A DNA stretch of 64,000 nt from Bacillus sp. V3B (GCF_024494465.1 NZ_JAETXM010000008.1:1-64000); one strand, 5' to 3'; positions 34,707-44,455 are shown, counted from the stretch's first letter. Numbers and translations: made by a program. The notes: generated from the letters alone by a model not told the origin.

Positions 34707-35138
34707 ATGGATAAGAATCAACTTTTTTTTGCTAAATTAGAAGGATCTGAAGAGGTTCCCCCGGTTAAAACCGATGCTGATGGCTTCGCACAATTTAAAG
34801 TAAGTAGAGATGAAAGAAAGCTTCGATATCGTTTAACCGTAAATAATCTCGACAACTTTACTCAGGCACATATTCATCTAGGTAGAAGAGGGATGAATGG
34901 TCCTGTTGTCGTCTTTCTATTCGGTCTAGTTGATCCTGGTATTAGTGTTAATAAAGGAATCGTAGAAGGTATCATTACCGCAGATGATCTTGTCGGTCCC
35001 CTACAGGGAGAACCTCTATCGACTTTAATAGACCTTATGAGAGATGGAAAAACATATGTCAATGTTCATACTACCCAAAATCCTGACGGAGAGATTCGCG
35101 GACAAATCGAGCCTATTTATCCTGAAAAGGACTATTAG
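34707..35138 (+). CDS. CHRD domain protein
   Basis: A 143-residue protein matching the CHRD domain: FAKLEGSEEVPPVKTDADGF, LRYRLTVNNLDNFTQAHIHL, GRRGMNGPVVVFLFG, and the C-terminal TYVNVHTTQNPDGEIRGQI. CHRD proteins share their fold with chordin repeats; the bacterial role is unknown. No signal peptide is present when ATG 34707 is used, which follows GGAGGTG. A longer frame to 34632 lacks a ribosome binding site. Confidence 0.88.
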   Translation: MDKNQLFFAKLEGSEEVPPVKTDADGFAQFKVSRDERKLRYRLTVNNLDNFTQAHIHLGRRGMNGPVVVFLFGLVDPGISVNKGIVEGIITADDLVGPLQGEPLSTLIDLMRDGKTYVNVHTTQNPDGEIRGQIEPIYPEKDY

Positions 35139-35179
35139 AATAAACCAAAATTCTTGTATTGATAATCAAATCAATTTGT

Positions 35180-35219
35180 TAAAAGAGCATCTGCCTATAT
35201 CCAAGCAGATGCTCTTTTA
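35180..35219. terminator. perfect 15-bp bidirectional terminator
   Basis: TAAAAGAGCATCTGC pairs with GCAGATGCTCTTTTA around a 10-base loop. It terminates the CHRD gene and also abuts the ftsZ fragment. Confidence 0.85.
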
Positions 35220-35385
35220 AAGCTGTTCCCTGGTTGGACATGATGGTTTTCACATCAGCAAAATCAAGGTTGATTAAACCGGGTACAGCAATTAAATCAG
35301 AAATTCCTTGTACACCCTGCCTGAGGACATTATCCGCTTCACGAAATACTTCAAGCATAGGTGTTTTTTTACCTACAACATCTAA
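35219..35385 (-). pseudogene. ftsZ: ftsZ gene fragment
   Basis: The minus strand encodes [40 protein letters not shown] and [13 protein letters not shown]. This is the highly conserved middle of the FtsZ GTPase/C-terminal interface region (about 55 residues). It has no start, lacks the tubulin signature GGGTGTG part, and ends in the terminator hairpin. It cannot be the working cell-division gene, so it is a displaced fragment of ftsZ or of an ftsZ paralogue. Confidence 0.88.
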
Positions 35386-35594
35386 TTAATATTGTTTGAA
35401 TTTCTCTTTTTTCATAATTGAGGAAAGCCTGATCAGGAACAGATTACATTTCCCCTTTTTCATTACTAACCATTCTAAAACAAGAACAGAGTGCTATGCT
35501 GGTTAGCCTACCCTATTAATAAACCCTTACCTTTATAGGTACCGTAAAGCAGAATGAGAAAGCCACGACTGAACCATCCTGATTATGTTCTTGA
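35386..35594. other. spacer after the acyl-CoA ligase gene
   Basis: It contains no ORF. Nothing clearly functional is visible. Confidence 0.3.
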
Positions 35595-37163
35595 CTATAC
35601 GATATCCCTTATTCTATTTTGGTCTGAAATCATAGGAAGGAGTCTTTTTTTATCTATTTTCCCATTCGAGTTCTTTGGCAATTTATCTAAAAACTGAATT
35701 TTATAAGGTACTTTGTATTTTGCTAAATTTCTTGTACAAAATTCAATCAACGTCTCTTCTGTAATGGAAAGATTATTTACGACTACAAACCCGATAATCG
35801 CTTCTCCTGTTTCCGGATGTGGAGTTCCCACTATAGATGTTTCTATAACATTGGAATGCGTATAGAGAATTTCCTCTACCTCTTTTGGGTAAACATTGTA
35901 ACCGTTTATAATAATCACATCTTTTTTACGATCAACAATGTAAAAGTATCCTTCCTGATCCATTCGAACTAAATCACCCGTATAAAGCCAGCTGTCTTTT
36001 AATGTAGCAGCCGTTTCTTCAGGCTTTTTATAATACCCCTTCATAATATGTGGCCCTTTTACAAGGAGCTCGCCTACTTCTCCCATCCTAACTTCTTTAC
36101 CAGACTCATCGACAATTTTACATTCTACATGCGGAACTATTTTTCCAATCGAACCAGGTGTTGGAGGATGATCTACTGGATTATACGTAACTGGAGCTGC
36201 TTCTGTTAAACCATACCCTTCCGTTATGGTTACATGAAACGTTTTCTCAAATTTTTTCAATAATGTAAGAGGAATAGATGCACCGCCAGAAAGACATAAT
36301 CGAACCCCACTAAAATCCCCTTTATACATGGGTTGATCATTTACTGTTTGAAGTAGGTAATTGTACATCGTTGGCACTCCAGCAAATACCGTTGCATGAT
36401 ATTGTTTAGCGATTCGAAACACTTCTTTTGGAGAAAATTTAGGCATGATTAAAAGGGTTACTCCTTTTAACAAAGGGCTGCACAATGCCGCCCCAAAACA
36501 AAATACATGAGCCATTGGCAATACACTTATTACACGATCATTTTCATTATATTTTAAATAATCAGCAGTGATCTTGGCATTCGCATAAATACTTTCATAA
36601 GATAACATGGTTCCTTTTGGTTTACCGGTTGTTCCAGATGTATATAAAATAATGGCCGTATCCTTTTCGTCCAATAGTGGGGGAATATATTCTACATCTC
36701 CATCCTTGACTAATTGTGTAAATGATTTCAACTTACCTGTTAGCACGGGTGACTGAAAAGAACGTTTATGTTCGGATGGATAAATGATATAATGTCTCAC
36801 CCTCGGAAGCTCTTCGGCCATTTCTTCAAACTTGTCCAATAATGAATCCATTGCCACAATTGCTTTCACATTTCCATCGTGCAATACATACTTCATTTCA
36901 TTTGCTGTCAGAACTGGCTTAATCGGAACTACTACTGCTCCCATTCGTAAAATCCCGTATAGGGCAATGACATATAATGGACTATTCCAAGCAACTAACG
37001 CAATATGATCTCCTTTTTGATAGCCTAACCGTTCTAATCCCAAGGCAAATGTATTAACCTGTCTTTCCAATTCCCCATAGCTTGTTTCTTGATGTTGATA
37101 AATAAAAGCAGTTTGACCTGGATTATTTGCTGCTATTATGGATAATTGTTTAGTAAGCTTCAT
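35595..37163 (-). CDS. acyl-CoA synthetase (AMP-forming)
   Basis: A 522-residue ANL-superfamily ligase. It has the P-loop YTSGTTGKPKGTMLSY (about residues 171-186), ITEGYGLTEAAPVTYN, the hinge YTGDLVRMDQEGYFYIVDRK and the catalytic Lys of LPKNSNGKIDKKRL. It resembles LcfB/YhfL-type long- or medium-chain fatty acyl-CoA ligases. In this cluster a short- or medium-chain substrate such as hydroxybutyrate or acetoacetate is possible. GGAGGGGG precedes ATG. It is last in a five-gene run under the divergent LysR gene; a hairpin at 37221-37273 separates it from the permease. Confidence 0.92.
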   Translation of the reverse strand: MKLTKQLSIIAANNPGQTAFIYQHQETSYGELERQVNTFALGLERLGYQKGDHIALVAWNSPLYVIALYGILRMGAVVVPIKPVLTANEMKYVLHDGNVKAIVAMDSLLDKFEEMAEELPRVRHYIIYPSEHKRSFQSPVLTGKLKSFTQLVKDGDVEYIPPLLDEKDTAIILYTSGTTGKPKGTMLSYESIYANAKITADYLKYNENDRVISVLPMAHVFCFGAALCSPLLKGVTLLIMPKFSPKEVFRIAKQYHATVFAGVPTMYNYLLQTVNDQPMYKGDFSGVRLCLSGGASIPLTLLKKFEKTFHVTITEGYGLTEAAPVTYNPVDHPPTPGSIGKIVPHVECKIVDESGKEVRMGEVGELLVKGPHIMKGYYKKPEETAATLKDSWLYTGDLVRMDQEGYFYIVDRKKDVIIINGYNVYPKEVEEILYTHSNVIETSIVGTPHPETGEAIIGFVVVNNLSITEETLIEFCTRNLAKYKVPYKIQFLDKLPKNSNGKIDKKRLLPMISDQNRIRDIV

Positions 37164-37220
37164 CTTCCATCCCCCTCCCTTAAGATTGACTGATAGTAGA
37201 TAAACTCCTAATAAAATAAT

Positions 37221-37273
37221 CCCCTGCTTGACTCCGTCTATATTTCTCTGAGGATTTTCGCAGGGGACTGATT
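37221..37273. terminator. hairpin between permease and acyl-CoA ligase
   Basis: AATCCCCTGC pairs with GCAGGGGA...ATT around a 30-base loop. It may give partial termination or mark a transcript boundary between the permease gene and the ligase gene. Confidence 0.45.
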
Positions 37274-37340
37274 ATTTAGATGTCCATTAAACTATCACTA
37301 ATTCTTTTTACCATATTCCTATAAATGCTTATCCGATTAA

Positions 37341-38633
37341 TTAATAGAATAATGGTCCAAATAATGCGATAGCGAGTGCACCAATTATTGGTAAAATAAC
37401 ACTTGTTACGAAAGCATGCTTGTATCCTTTTGCATAAGCAACTCCACTTAATGTAAATATAACAACGATTACAGAGTTCCAAGGCAATGAATCAAATCCA
37501 ATTGCTGTAGCCGCCATTAATCTGTGAATGAACTCTGGACTTAATCCCATACCTAAAAATTCATTTCCAAATAAATCTAAAATCATCGTTAAACTTCCTG
37601 ATGATGAACCAGTCATAGCAGAAACGGTTGATACCGTTGCCATAATTTTTAAGCTGGCATTAACCGGTAGTTCAAGCAGAACATTTTTCATTACTTCAAA
37701 GAATGGAGAAGCCTCTACAACTCTGGCTACACCAACAACGACAGAAACATAAATTAAAGGTAATATACCATTTTCAACACCTTTACTTACGGTTTCTAGT
37801 TTTTTACCAAACGACTTCCAGAATAAGATAATACTGAAAATACATGCTATAATTAACCCGTAAATAATGTCCATTTTGACAACGTTAATTAATAACAAAG
37901 CTACAATAATTGGAGTAATTGATAACCATACGTTTGGTGCTGTCTTCTCTAATTGCTCCGTATTAATATCTGTTGATTCTGCTCCGTTAAACTCCTCTAA
38001 GTTAAAATGCTTTTCAGAACTTCTTAAAATCCATTTAATATATAATGCTGCTCCAATAAGGTAAACGGCTGTGGCAAGTAATCCAACTGCTGCACCGGCC
38101 ATTAAGTCAGTCTCTAGTATTTTCGTTGGAATAATATTTAATATTTGTAAAGAACCAGGCAGCATTCCTACTGGAGGGATTGTTCCGATTAAGGCAATCC
38201 CAGGGAAGTAAGACCATGGTATGCGCAGTTTTTGGAACAAACTTTTTCCAATAGGAAGAATAAAGAATACGATAACAAATATACTTACTCCTCCATACAA
38301 TAACAATAAAGTAATACCGATAAATGATGGCAAAGCCCACTTTTCGCCTGCTTTATTTGCAATTGTATTTGCAAGTCTCCATCCTGCGCCGCTGTCTTCG
38401 AGAATCTTACCAAATAAAGCTCCTACACAGAAAAGCAAGAGATACTGACCAGCAAAACTTGTAAATCCACTCATATATGGACCTGCCCATGATTCTGCAA
38501 CTCCCAGCCCGCTAAATACAGCAATAATAGCAGTGGTAATAAGTGTTACAACTAGTAAATTGACCTTCTTCCATGCTCCAACGGCTAGAAAAATAAACCC
38601 TAATAAAATGCCAATTCCACTCAATGTTGTCAT
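37341..38633 (-). CDS. GntP family permease (probable hydroxybutyrate/short-chain acid)
   Basis: A 430-residue polytopic transporter with about 12 hydrophobic helices. GntP-family features include FCVGALFGKILEDSGAGWRL (residues about 65-84), GGVSIFVIVFFILPIG, and AMTGSSSGSLTMILDLFG. The GntP family moves gluconate and other hydroxy acids with protons. The surrounding CoA-transferase, thiolase and acetoacetyl-CoA reductase suggest 3-hydroxybutyrate or acetoacetate. ATG 38633 (MTTLSG) fits the family; an ATG 18 bases earlier is possible. Neither has a strong ribosome binding site. Confidence 0.88.
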   Translation of the reverse strand: MTTLSGIGILLGFIFLAVGAWKKVNLLVVTLITTAIIAVFSGLGVAESWAGPYMSGFTSFAGQYLLLFCVGALFGKILEDSGAGWRLANTIANKAGEKWALPSFIGITLLLLYGGVSIFVIVFFILPIGKSLFQKLRIPWSYFPGIALIGTIPPVGMLPGSLQILNIIPTKILETDLMAGAAVGLLATAVYLIGAALYIKWILRSSEKHFNLEEFNGAESTDINTEQLEKTAPNVWLSITPIIVALLLINVVKMDIIYGLIIACIFSIILFWKSFGKKLETVSKGVENGILPLIYVSVVVGVARVVEASPFFEVMKNVLLELPVNASLKIMATVSTVSAMTGSSSGSLTMILDLFGNEFLGMGLSPEFIHRLMAATAIGFDSLPWNSVIVVIFTLSGVAYAKGYKHAFVTSVILPIIGALAIALFGPLFY

Positions 38634-38835
38634 TGAAATCCCACATTTCATATAATTATTTTTTAATCTGTTATATGTTACTTATTATCATCATTGAATC
38701 CCCAGCAAACCTTGTTTCCGTACTCTTGTATTTTAATAGTCCAGTACGGGGTATTTATGAAAGAATCCCTTAATATGTTCTCCCAATCATGTATGAAGGA
38801 TAAGATATGAAGGGATCCAGTTTCGTTAAAATGGT

Positions 38836-40431
38836 TTAAATTTTCACTAATTGTTTTTCAACCTTATCTTTTTTAGACTCTATTACATCTTTTAGTCCAC
38901 CCCAAGTTTCTTGGAAGATGGCTTTATCCATTACTTTTAAATCTTCTGCAATTAATGGCGTGAAGTCCATCCACTCAAGGATATCTTTTTTAAGATCAAC
39001 ACCAGGAGCGATTTCAATGAGACGCAATAAACCATCTTTAATATCGAATACTGCCCGTTCCGTTACAAATAGTACCGGAAGGTTGTTTTCACTTGCGTAT
39101 ATACCACTGAATGTAACTTGTTCTACATACTCGAGAAATTTCTTTGCTTTCCCTTGGTTTAAAATGACTAATTTACCATTTTCAACTGTTGCTTTGGAAC
39201 CTACAGTAAATGTTCCCATGAATACAGCTTTTTTCGAATTTTGGCTGATATTGATAAATCCGCCTGGTCCAACTGCTCTCTTACCAAACTGGGAGACATT
39301 TACATTTCCGTATCGATCCATTTGAGCAGAACCTAAGAAGGTTGTATCAAGACCACCGCCATCGTAGAAATCAAACATAGAAGTATGTTCAACAATGGCC
39401 TCCGCATTATAGGCAGCACCAAAATCAAGCCCTGTTGCAGGAACTCCGCCAAATACACCTAACTCAAGGGTCATTGTTAATTGATCAGCCACACCTTCTT
39501 CTGCAGCTACATTCGCTATCCCATCCGGCATGCCAATTCCAAGATTAATCACCGCATTTGGAACTAATTCCATTGCTGCACGACGTGCGATAACTTTACG
39601 AGCATCTAATGGAAGAGGTTTAATACTATTAACCGGCACTCTAAAATCCCCTGTCAATGCTTTGTTATATTGTGTACCCATTGTTTGCATATGGTATTTT
39701 TCAGTTCCGACAACGACATAGTCGATTAACGCACCTGGAACCGTTACTCTTTTTGGATGTAAAGAACCAAATTCGGCAGTATTTTTCACTTGGGCAATCA
39801 CAATTCCACCGTTATTTTTAACAGCTGTGGCAAGAGCTAATGCTTCCATTGTCACTACTTCTTCTTCAGAAGTCAGGTTGCCATTTTCATCAGCAGTCGT
39901 TCCTCTGATTAAACCAACCGTAACTGGGAAGTTTTTATAACGCAGCCATTCCTCACCATCCATTTCAATGACTTCAATAATATCTTCTCCTGTTTTTTCC
40001 GTTACTCTTGCTCCTTGAAGACGTGGATCTACGTATGTGCCTAACCCAACCTTTGTAATAACACCAGGCTTTCTGCCAGCTGTAGAACGATAAATTTGGG
40101 CAATTGTCCCTTGGGGCAGCAAGTAAGCTTCAATTTTCCCTTCCGCTACGGCATTGGCCATTCTTGGCGAACTCCCAGTGTGACCGGAAATTAACCGTTT
40201 GATTAACCCTTCATGCGCAAGATGGTCAGATCCTCTTCCTTCCTGCCCATTTCCAATTCCGCATGCATGAATAAACGTAATATCCTTCGGATGATGTTCA
40301 CTAAGATACCTTTCTTCAATTGAAGCAACCACTTCTTCTGCGAATGTAGCAAGTCCCATAGTTGTTGCGGCAATAACATCATTATCTTTAATTAACTTTG
40401 CAGCTTCTTGAGCCGAAATAACTTTAGACAT
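38836..40431 (-). CDS. acyl-CoA:acetate/3-ketoacid CoA-transferase (fused alpha-beta)
   Basis: A 531-residue family I CoA-transferase with both halves fused, as in YdiF/PCT-type enzymes. The first half has DNDVIAATTMGLATFAEEVV and HACGIGNGQEGRGSDHLAHE. The second half has VPNAVINLGIGMPDGIANVA and MTLELGVFGGVPATGLDFGA, where the family's catalytic Glu lies, then FLGSAQMDRYGNVNVSQFG. It moves CoA between short-chain acids, for example activating acetoacetate. ATG 40431 follows GGGGGAG; an upstream ATG at 40458 lacks a site. Same strand and close to the thiolase gene. Confidence 0.92.
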   Translation of the reverse strand: MSKVISAQEAAKLIKDNDVIAATTMGLATFAEEVVASIEERYLSEHHPKDITFIHACGIGNGQEGRGSDHLAHEGLIKRLISGHTGSSPRMANAVAEGKIEAYLLPQGTIAQIYRSTAGRKPGVITKVGLGTYVDPRLQGARVTEKTGEDIIEVIEMDGEEWLRYKNFPVTVGLIRGTTADENGNLTSEEEVVTMEALALATAVKNNGGIVIAQVKNTAEFGSLHPKRVTVPGALIDYVVVGTEKYHMQTMGTQYNKALTGDFRVPVNSIKPLPLDARKVIARRAAMELVPNAVINLGIGMPDGIANVAAEEGVADQLTMTLELGVFGGVPATGLDFGAAYNAEAIVEHTSMFDFYDGGGLDTTFLGSAQMDRYGNVNVSQFGKRAVGPGGFINISQNSKKAVFMGTFTVGSKATVENGKLVILNQGKAKKFLEYVEQVTFSGIYASENNLPVLFVTERAVFDIKDGLLRLIEIAPGVDLKKDILEWMDFTPLIAEDLKVMDKAIFQETWGGLKDVIESKKDKVEKQLVKI

Positions 40432-40555
40432 ATATCTCTCCCCCATTCTTTTCAACAAATGAACCTCTACCGAATGAATACTGTCATGAGGACATTATTC
40501 ACTACTAATCAATCAGCTTATGAACCTACTAAACTGCGTATGGTGTTGATGCAAT

Positions 40556-41776
40556 TTAAGCATTAGGATTTTTAATTAATAAAGCAATTCCCATACCGCC
40601 GCCGATGCATGCACTGGCAATCCCGTATTTCGCTTTTCTTTCAATCAGCTCGTACATTAAGGAAATCGTGATTCTTGTACCGCTCATTCCCAGTGGATGC
40701 CCAAGTGCCACGGCACCACCGTTGACATTGATGCGGTCATATAGCAGGCTGTCTAAGTACATGTCTAGTTCTTTCATGCAGCCAAGCATTTGACCTGCGA
40801 ACGCTTCATTAATTTCATATAAGTCAATATCTTCTTTTGCCATGCCTGTTTTTTCAAGCAACTTACGAATCGCAAACACCGGTCCAAGCCCCATCACAGA
40901 TGGATCCAATCCTGCTACAGCAAAATCAACGATTTCTGCCATTGGCGCAAGCTCTAGTTCTTTCGCTCTTTCTTCTTTCATAACCACGACTGCTGCACCA
41001 CCGTCATTTAGTCCTGACGCATTACCTGCCGTAACCGTACTGTCTTTTTCAAAAGCTGGTCGCAACTTAGAAAGCGTTTCCAAAGTTGTGTGTGGCTTTG
41101 GATGTTCATCGTGTTCAAAAATGGTAACCGCACCTTTTTTGCCTTTTATTTCAACCGGCACAATTTCTTTGGCCATTCTGCCACTTTCGATTGCTGCTTT
41201 TGCTCTCATTTGGCTGTTGTAAGAAAAAAGGTCTTGGTCTTCTCTTGGAATTTCATATCGTTTTACAACATTTTCGGCTGTATTTCCCATATGCATAATT
41301 GGGAATTGCGGATATGGCTGGGCATTATGATGGAATTTTGTATTCGCATCCCGTAACTCCTGGTTTCCCATTTTGAAGCCGTCGTAACGAACTTCTAAAG
41401 GAAGATAATATGGAGCCCGAGATAAGCTTTCTGCTCCACCAGCTACAACAATTTCTGAGTTTCCAGTTAAAATATCTTGCGTCGCATTGACAATCGATTG
41501 AATGCCTGAACCACAAATCCGGTTCACTGTATAGCCTGGTACATGATCTAAGCCGGCAAGCATCGCTGCATTTCTGCCCAAGTTCGGTGCATCACCAGAT
41601 GATTCTACATGGCCTAATACCACATCATCCACTAATGCAGGAGCCAACTCATTGGAACGTTTTAACGCTTCTTTAATGGCAATCGAAGCTAGTTGTTCTA
41701 CCGGCACTGTTTTTAAGCCGCCCAGGAATGCTCCTACTGCTGTTCTAGCCCCGCTTGTGATAACTACTTTACCCAT
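40556..41776 (-). CDS. acetyl-CoA C-acetyltransferase (thiolase)
   Basis: A 406-residue thiolase. The nucleophilic Cys is in TVNRICGSGIQS (about residue 88). The other catalytic residues are in YEINEAFAGQML, GGAVALGHPLGMSGTR and the second Cys in ASACIGGGMG. It splits acetoacetyl-CoA to two acetyl-CoA, or the reverse. Together with the CoA-transferase and reductase it completes a ketone-body or hydroxybutyrate route to acetyl-CoA. The start ATG is preceded by a moderately weak AGGGGTG. Confidence 0.94.
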   Translation of the reverse strand: MGKVVITSGARTAVGAFLGGLKTVPVEQLASIAIKEALKRSNELAPALVDDVVLGHVESSGDAPNLGRNAAMLAGLDHVPGYTVNRICGSGIQSIVNATQDILTGNSEIVVAGGAESLSRAPYYLPLEVRYDGFKMGNQELRDANTKFHHNAQPYPQFPIMHMGNTAENVVKRYEIPREDQDLFSYNSQMRAKAAIESGRMAKEIVPVEIKGKKGAVTIFEHDEHPKPHTTLETLSKLRPAFEKDSTVTAGNASGLNDGGAAVVVMKEERAKELELAPMAEIVDFAVAGLDPSVMGLGPVFAIRKLLEKTGMAKEDIDLYEINEAFAGQMLGCMKELDMYLDSLLYDRINVNGGAVALGHPLGMSGTRITISLMYELIERKAKYGIASACIGGGMGIALLIKNPNA

Positions 41777-41915
41777 TTATATACACCCCTAAATATACTT
41801 GTCTTATTTGATTAATCAACTTTATGCTAAAGCCTGTTCAGGAACGAGGTTTTTTCTTAAGAGAAGCATACTTATAATACTAGTATGCTTATATCCCTGT
41901 CCATGAAAGTTCCTC

Positions 41916-42662
41916 TTACATATACCAACCGCCGTTAATAGATAATACTTGTCCAGTAACATACCCCGCTTCTTTTGACGCTAAGAATGCCGCTGTAGCC
42001 GCAATATCTTCCGGTTCTCCAATTCGTTTGGCAGGGATGGATTGGATCATGTTATTTTTAATTTCTTCTGGGATTTGATCTGTCATTGGCGTTCTTACAA
42101 ATCCTGGGGCAATCGCATTAACAGTAACCCCTTTTTTGGCATATTCAATCGCTGCTGTTTTCGTCAAACCAATCACACCTGCTTTTGATGCAGCATAGTT
42201 TGCTTGACCAAAGTTACCTTGTAAACCTGCAATAGAAGAAGTATTGACGATTCTTCCATATCCTTGTGCAGCCATGATTTCTGCGGCTGCTTTACACGTA
42301 ATAAAAGTACCTACTAGGTTTGTATCAAGAACCATTTTAAAATTATCGACTGTCATTTTTTTCAGTGATGAGTCTCTCGTAATACCTGCATTGTTCACTA
42401 GTATATCTAATTTACCAAATGCTTGAACTGTTTCTTCCATCATGGTTTTAACTTCTGTTTCATTAGTAACGTTTGCTTTAATGGCAATCGCTTTCCCACC
42501 ATTTTTTGTAATTTCACTTACAACATTTTCAGCTTTCTCTGCTTCAGAATCAAAAGGGTAGTTGATAACAACTGCAGCGCCTTTTTCCGTAAAATATTTT
42601 GCCAATCCTGCTCCGATTCCTTGACTGGATCCTGTGATAATCGCTACTTGATCTTTTAACAT
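41916..42662 (-). CDS. acetoacetyl-CoA reductase / FabG-like SDR
   Basis: A 248-residue short-chain dehydrogenase of the PhaB/FabG group. It has the nucleotide motif TGSSQGIGAG, LVNNAGITRDSS, catalytic Ser in NTSSIAGLQGN and Tyr/Lys in YAASKAG, and the C-terminal GQVLSINGGWYM. The Arg-rich ACP-binding surface of FabG cannot be judged here. Its neighbours favour 3-hydroxybutyryl-CoA/acetoacetyl-CoA interconversion. First gene of the five-gene run and divergent from the LysR gene, with about 420 bases of shared upstream region. Confidence 0.9.
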   Translation of the reverse strand: MLKDQVAIITGSSQGIGAGLAKYFTEKGAAVVINYPFDSEAEKAENVVSEITKNGGKAIAIKANVTNETEVKTMMEETVQAFGKLDILVNNAGITRDSSLKKMTVDNFKMVLDTNLVGTFITCKAAAEIMAAQGYGRIVNTSSIAGLQGNFGQANYAASKAGVIGLTKTAAIEYAKKGVTVNAIAPGFVRTPMTDQIPEEIKNNMIQSIPAKRIGEPEDIAATAAFLASKEAGYVTGQVLSINGGWYM

Positions 42663-43086
42663 AAATAATACGCCACCTTTTAGATATTTTTTAATATTTT
42701 GAAACCGTTTTCAATTTATTACCTAAAATATTTATGCATTAAATTGAAAGATCATATAGCAGAATTATTTCGAACTTATAAATATATTTCTGCTATAATG
42801 AACTCATACATGTCATTACCTTACACATTTATTATCACATGGCTTAGGATTTTATTGAAATACCTTTTAGATTTTCTATCTATAATCAAATAGTTATAGC
42901 TTGGATGAACTATTTTCGTAAACGCTTTCATTTCAGATCGTCTTTTTCTAGAAAGAGCCGATAAATAACCATTAATATTATTATATAACAGACTGGTTTT
43001 ACACTTCTTTTAGATAACAGATAATGAAATCGCATATGCCCAACCAGAATTATTATGATAACTAAAAGGATATATGGAGGATCTAT
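42663..43086. promoter_or_regulatory. divergent control region between the SDR and lysR genes
   Basis: AT-rich with a catabolite-responsive-like GAAACCGTTTTCA near 42700. At 42814-42900 it carries a sequence that recurs at 44671-44755. That sequence contains ATTATCACATGG and the imperfect palindrome TATAATCAAATAGTTATA, a candidate LysR-type operator. Promoters for both directions should lie here. Confidence 0.5.
42814..42900. repeat. 85-bp duplicated sequence, copy A
   Basis: It shares ATTTATTATCACATGG, TATTGAAATA-like TATTGAAATA and TATAATCAAATAGTTATAG with copy B at 44671-44755, roughly four fifths identical by eye. Confidence 0.7.
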
Positions 43087-44004
43087 ATGACAAAAGATTT
43101 ATCAGGTGAATACTTAAGAGCAATTGCTGAACAAGGGAATTTTTCCAGTGCAGCTAGAGCTTTATTTATATCCCAGCCCTATTTAAGTAAATTTATTAAA
43201 AAATTAGAGGATGAATTAGGGATTGAGTTAATTAACAGAAATGAAACTCCAATCACTCTTACCTATGCTGGTGAACGGTATTTAGCCTATACGGATGAAA
43301 TCGAAAAAACATATCTAAATATGAAATATGAAATAGAAGCCATTACCAATATGAAGAAAGGCCGTCTAACACTTGGGATTAATCCTATTTTAGGCTCTCA
43401 TACACTCTATAATTTATTACCTCAATATATTTCGACTTATCCTGGGATTGAAATTGATTTAATTGAAGAAACTTCTATTGTGATTGAACAATTATTGCTT
43501 CAACGTAAAATTGATATCTCTTTAAATATGCTGCCTATTTTTAATCCTGATGTCATGTATGAGAGTTTATATGAGGAAAGAATATTTCTTATTGTTTCCG
43601 AAAGACATAAATATTATCGTTCAGATCAGGGCAACAACATCATACATTTTCCTATGGATATCCAAAGTTTAACGGGAGAAAAATTTATTCTACTGAAACA
43701 AGGACTTGGTTTAAGAAGACTAACAGATCAATTTTTTTATGACTATTCTGTTAAACCTGATATTATTTTAGAAACAACCAATATTGAAAATGCCTATCGA
43801 TTAGCGGATAACGGAGTCGGTTTAACCATCATTCCAGAGGTGATCCTAAAAAATAACCAACTTTCCAAATCAAATATTTATACAATTGGTAAACCACCTA
43901 TTAAATATAATGTAGTTGTTGCTTATAAAAAAGGCGAAGTATTATCAGCTCCGGCACTTGCTTTTCTCAATATGGCAAAAGATAATTATAAAGTGATTAA
44001 TTAA
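43087..44004 (+). CDS. LysR family transcriptional regulator
   Basis: A 305-residue LysR protein. The N-terminal winged HTH reads LRAIAEQGNFSSAARALFIS then QPYLSKFIKKLEDELGIELI. The effector-binding domain begins near residue 92 (KKGRLTLGINPILGSHTLYN). ATG follows TGGAGG. Divergent orientation to the five-gene acid/ketone-body run is the classical LysR layout, so it probably activates that run in response to a pathway intermediate. A good terminator follows. Confidence 0.93.
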   Translation: MTKDLSGEYLRAIAEQGNFSSAARALFISQPYLSKFIKKLEDELGIELINRNETPITLTYAGERYLAYTDEIEKTYLNMKYEIEAITNMKKGRLTLGINPILGSHTLYNLLPQYISTYPGIEIDLIEETSIVIEQLLLQRKIDISLNMLPIFNPDVMYESLYEERIFLIVSERHKYYRSDQGNNIIHFPMDIQSLTGEKFILLKQGLGLRRLTDQFFYDYSVKPDIILETTNIENAYRLADNGVGLTIIPEVILKNNQLSKSNIYTIGKPPIKYNVVVAYKKGEVLSAPALAFLNMAKDNYKVIN

Positions 44005-44027
44005 TAGAAGGAAATAGAATAGAAAGA

Positions 44028-44058
44028 CAAAAACACCACAAAAAATGTGGTATTTTTG
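44028..44058 (+). terminator. terminator of the LysR gene
   Basis: CAAAAACACCACA pairs with TGTGGTATTTTTG around AAAAA, giving a T run on the plus strand. Confidence 0.8.
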
Positions 44059-44242
44059 TTGATAGCGTCTTTTTCAACAACGTGGAATATGTATGATTTC
44101 AATATGGATATGCTTCGCCCTATAGTTATGAATGATGTATGTTGTCCTGTGGTTTAGACTTCTTCTTCCATATTTTTATATCCTCCAGCTGTATCACTAA
44201 TCATTTTTTTGCTATTTCAGGATTTTCGACTTCCTGAAGATT

Positions 44243-44455
44243 TTAAGCAAGTTCTGCTGCCTGCAGATTTTTTAGATTCTTCATTTTAAAGATGATAAGT
44301 TGATCTAATTCCTGGCTACATCGTAGGGTATCTGGGCTATTTAAACCAGCTGCTCCAGCAACTTGGATCAACTCTTCTTTCAACTCATTAATCCTGATAT
44401 CTAATAGGTCCACCTCTAAATGTCTATGACAATAATGCATCCGATAATAACACAT
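44243..44455 (-). CDS. Spo0E-like aspartyl-phosphate phosphatase
   Basis: A 70-residue helical-hairpin protein with the Spo0E family core IRINELKEELIQVAGAAGLN and the signature CSQELDQLI (SxExD). Such proteins dephosphorylate Spo0A~P and delay sporulation. I chose ATG 44455 (MCYYRMHYCH) with AAAGGGG eight bases upstream; an upstream ATG at 44491 lies before that site. The Cys/His-rich N-terminus is unusual for the family. Confidence 0.85.
   Translation of the reverse strand: MCYYRMHYCHRHLEVDLLDIRINELKEELIQVAGAAGLNSPDTLRCSQELDQLIIFKMKNLKNLQAAELA

Noticed and set aside
38918-39325. 135-codon plus frame opposite the CoA-transferase
   Set aside because: It is antisense to a clearly conserved enzyme and has no ribosome binding site.
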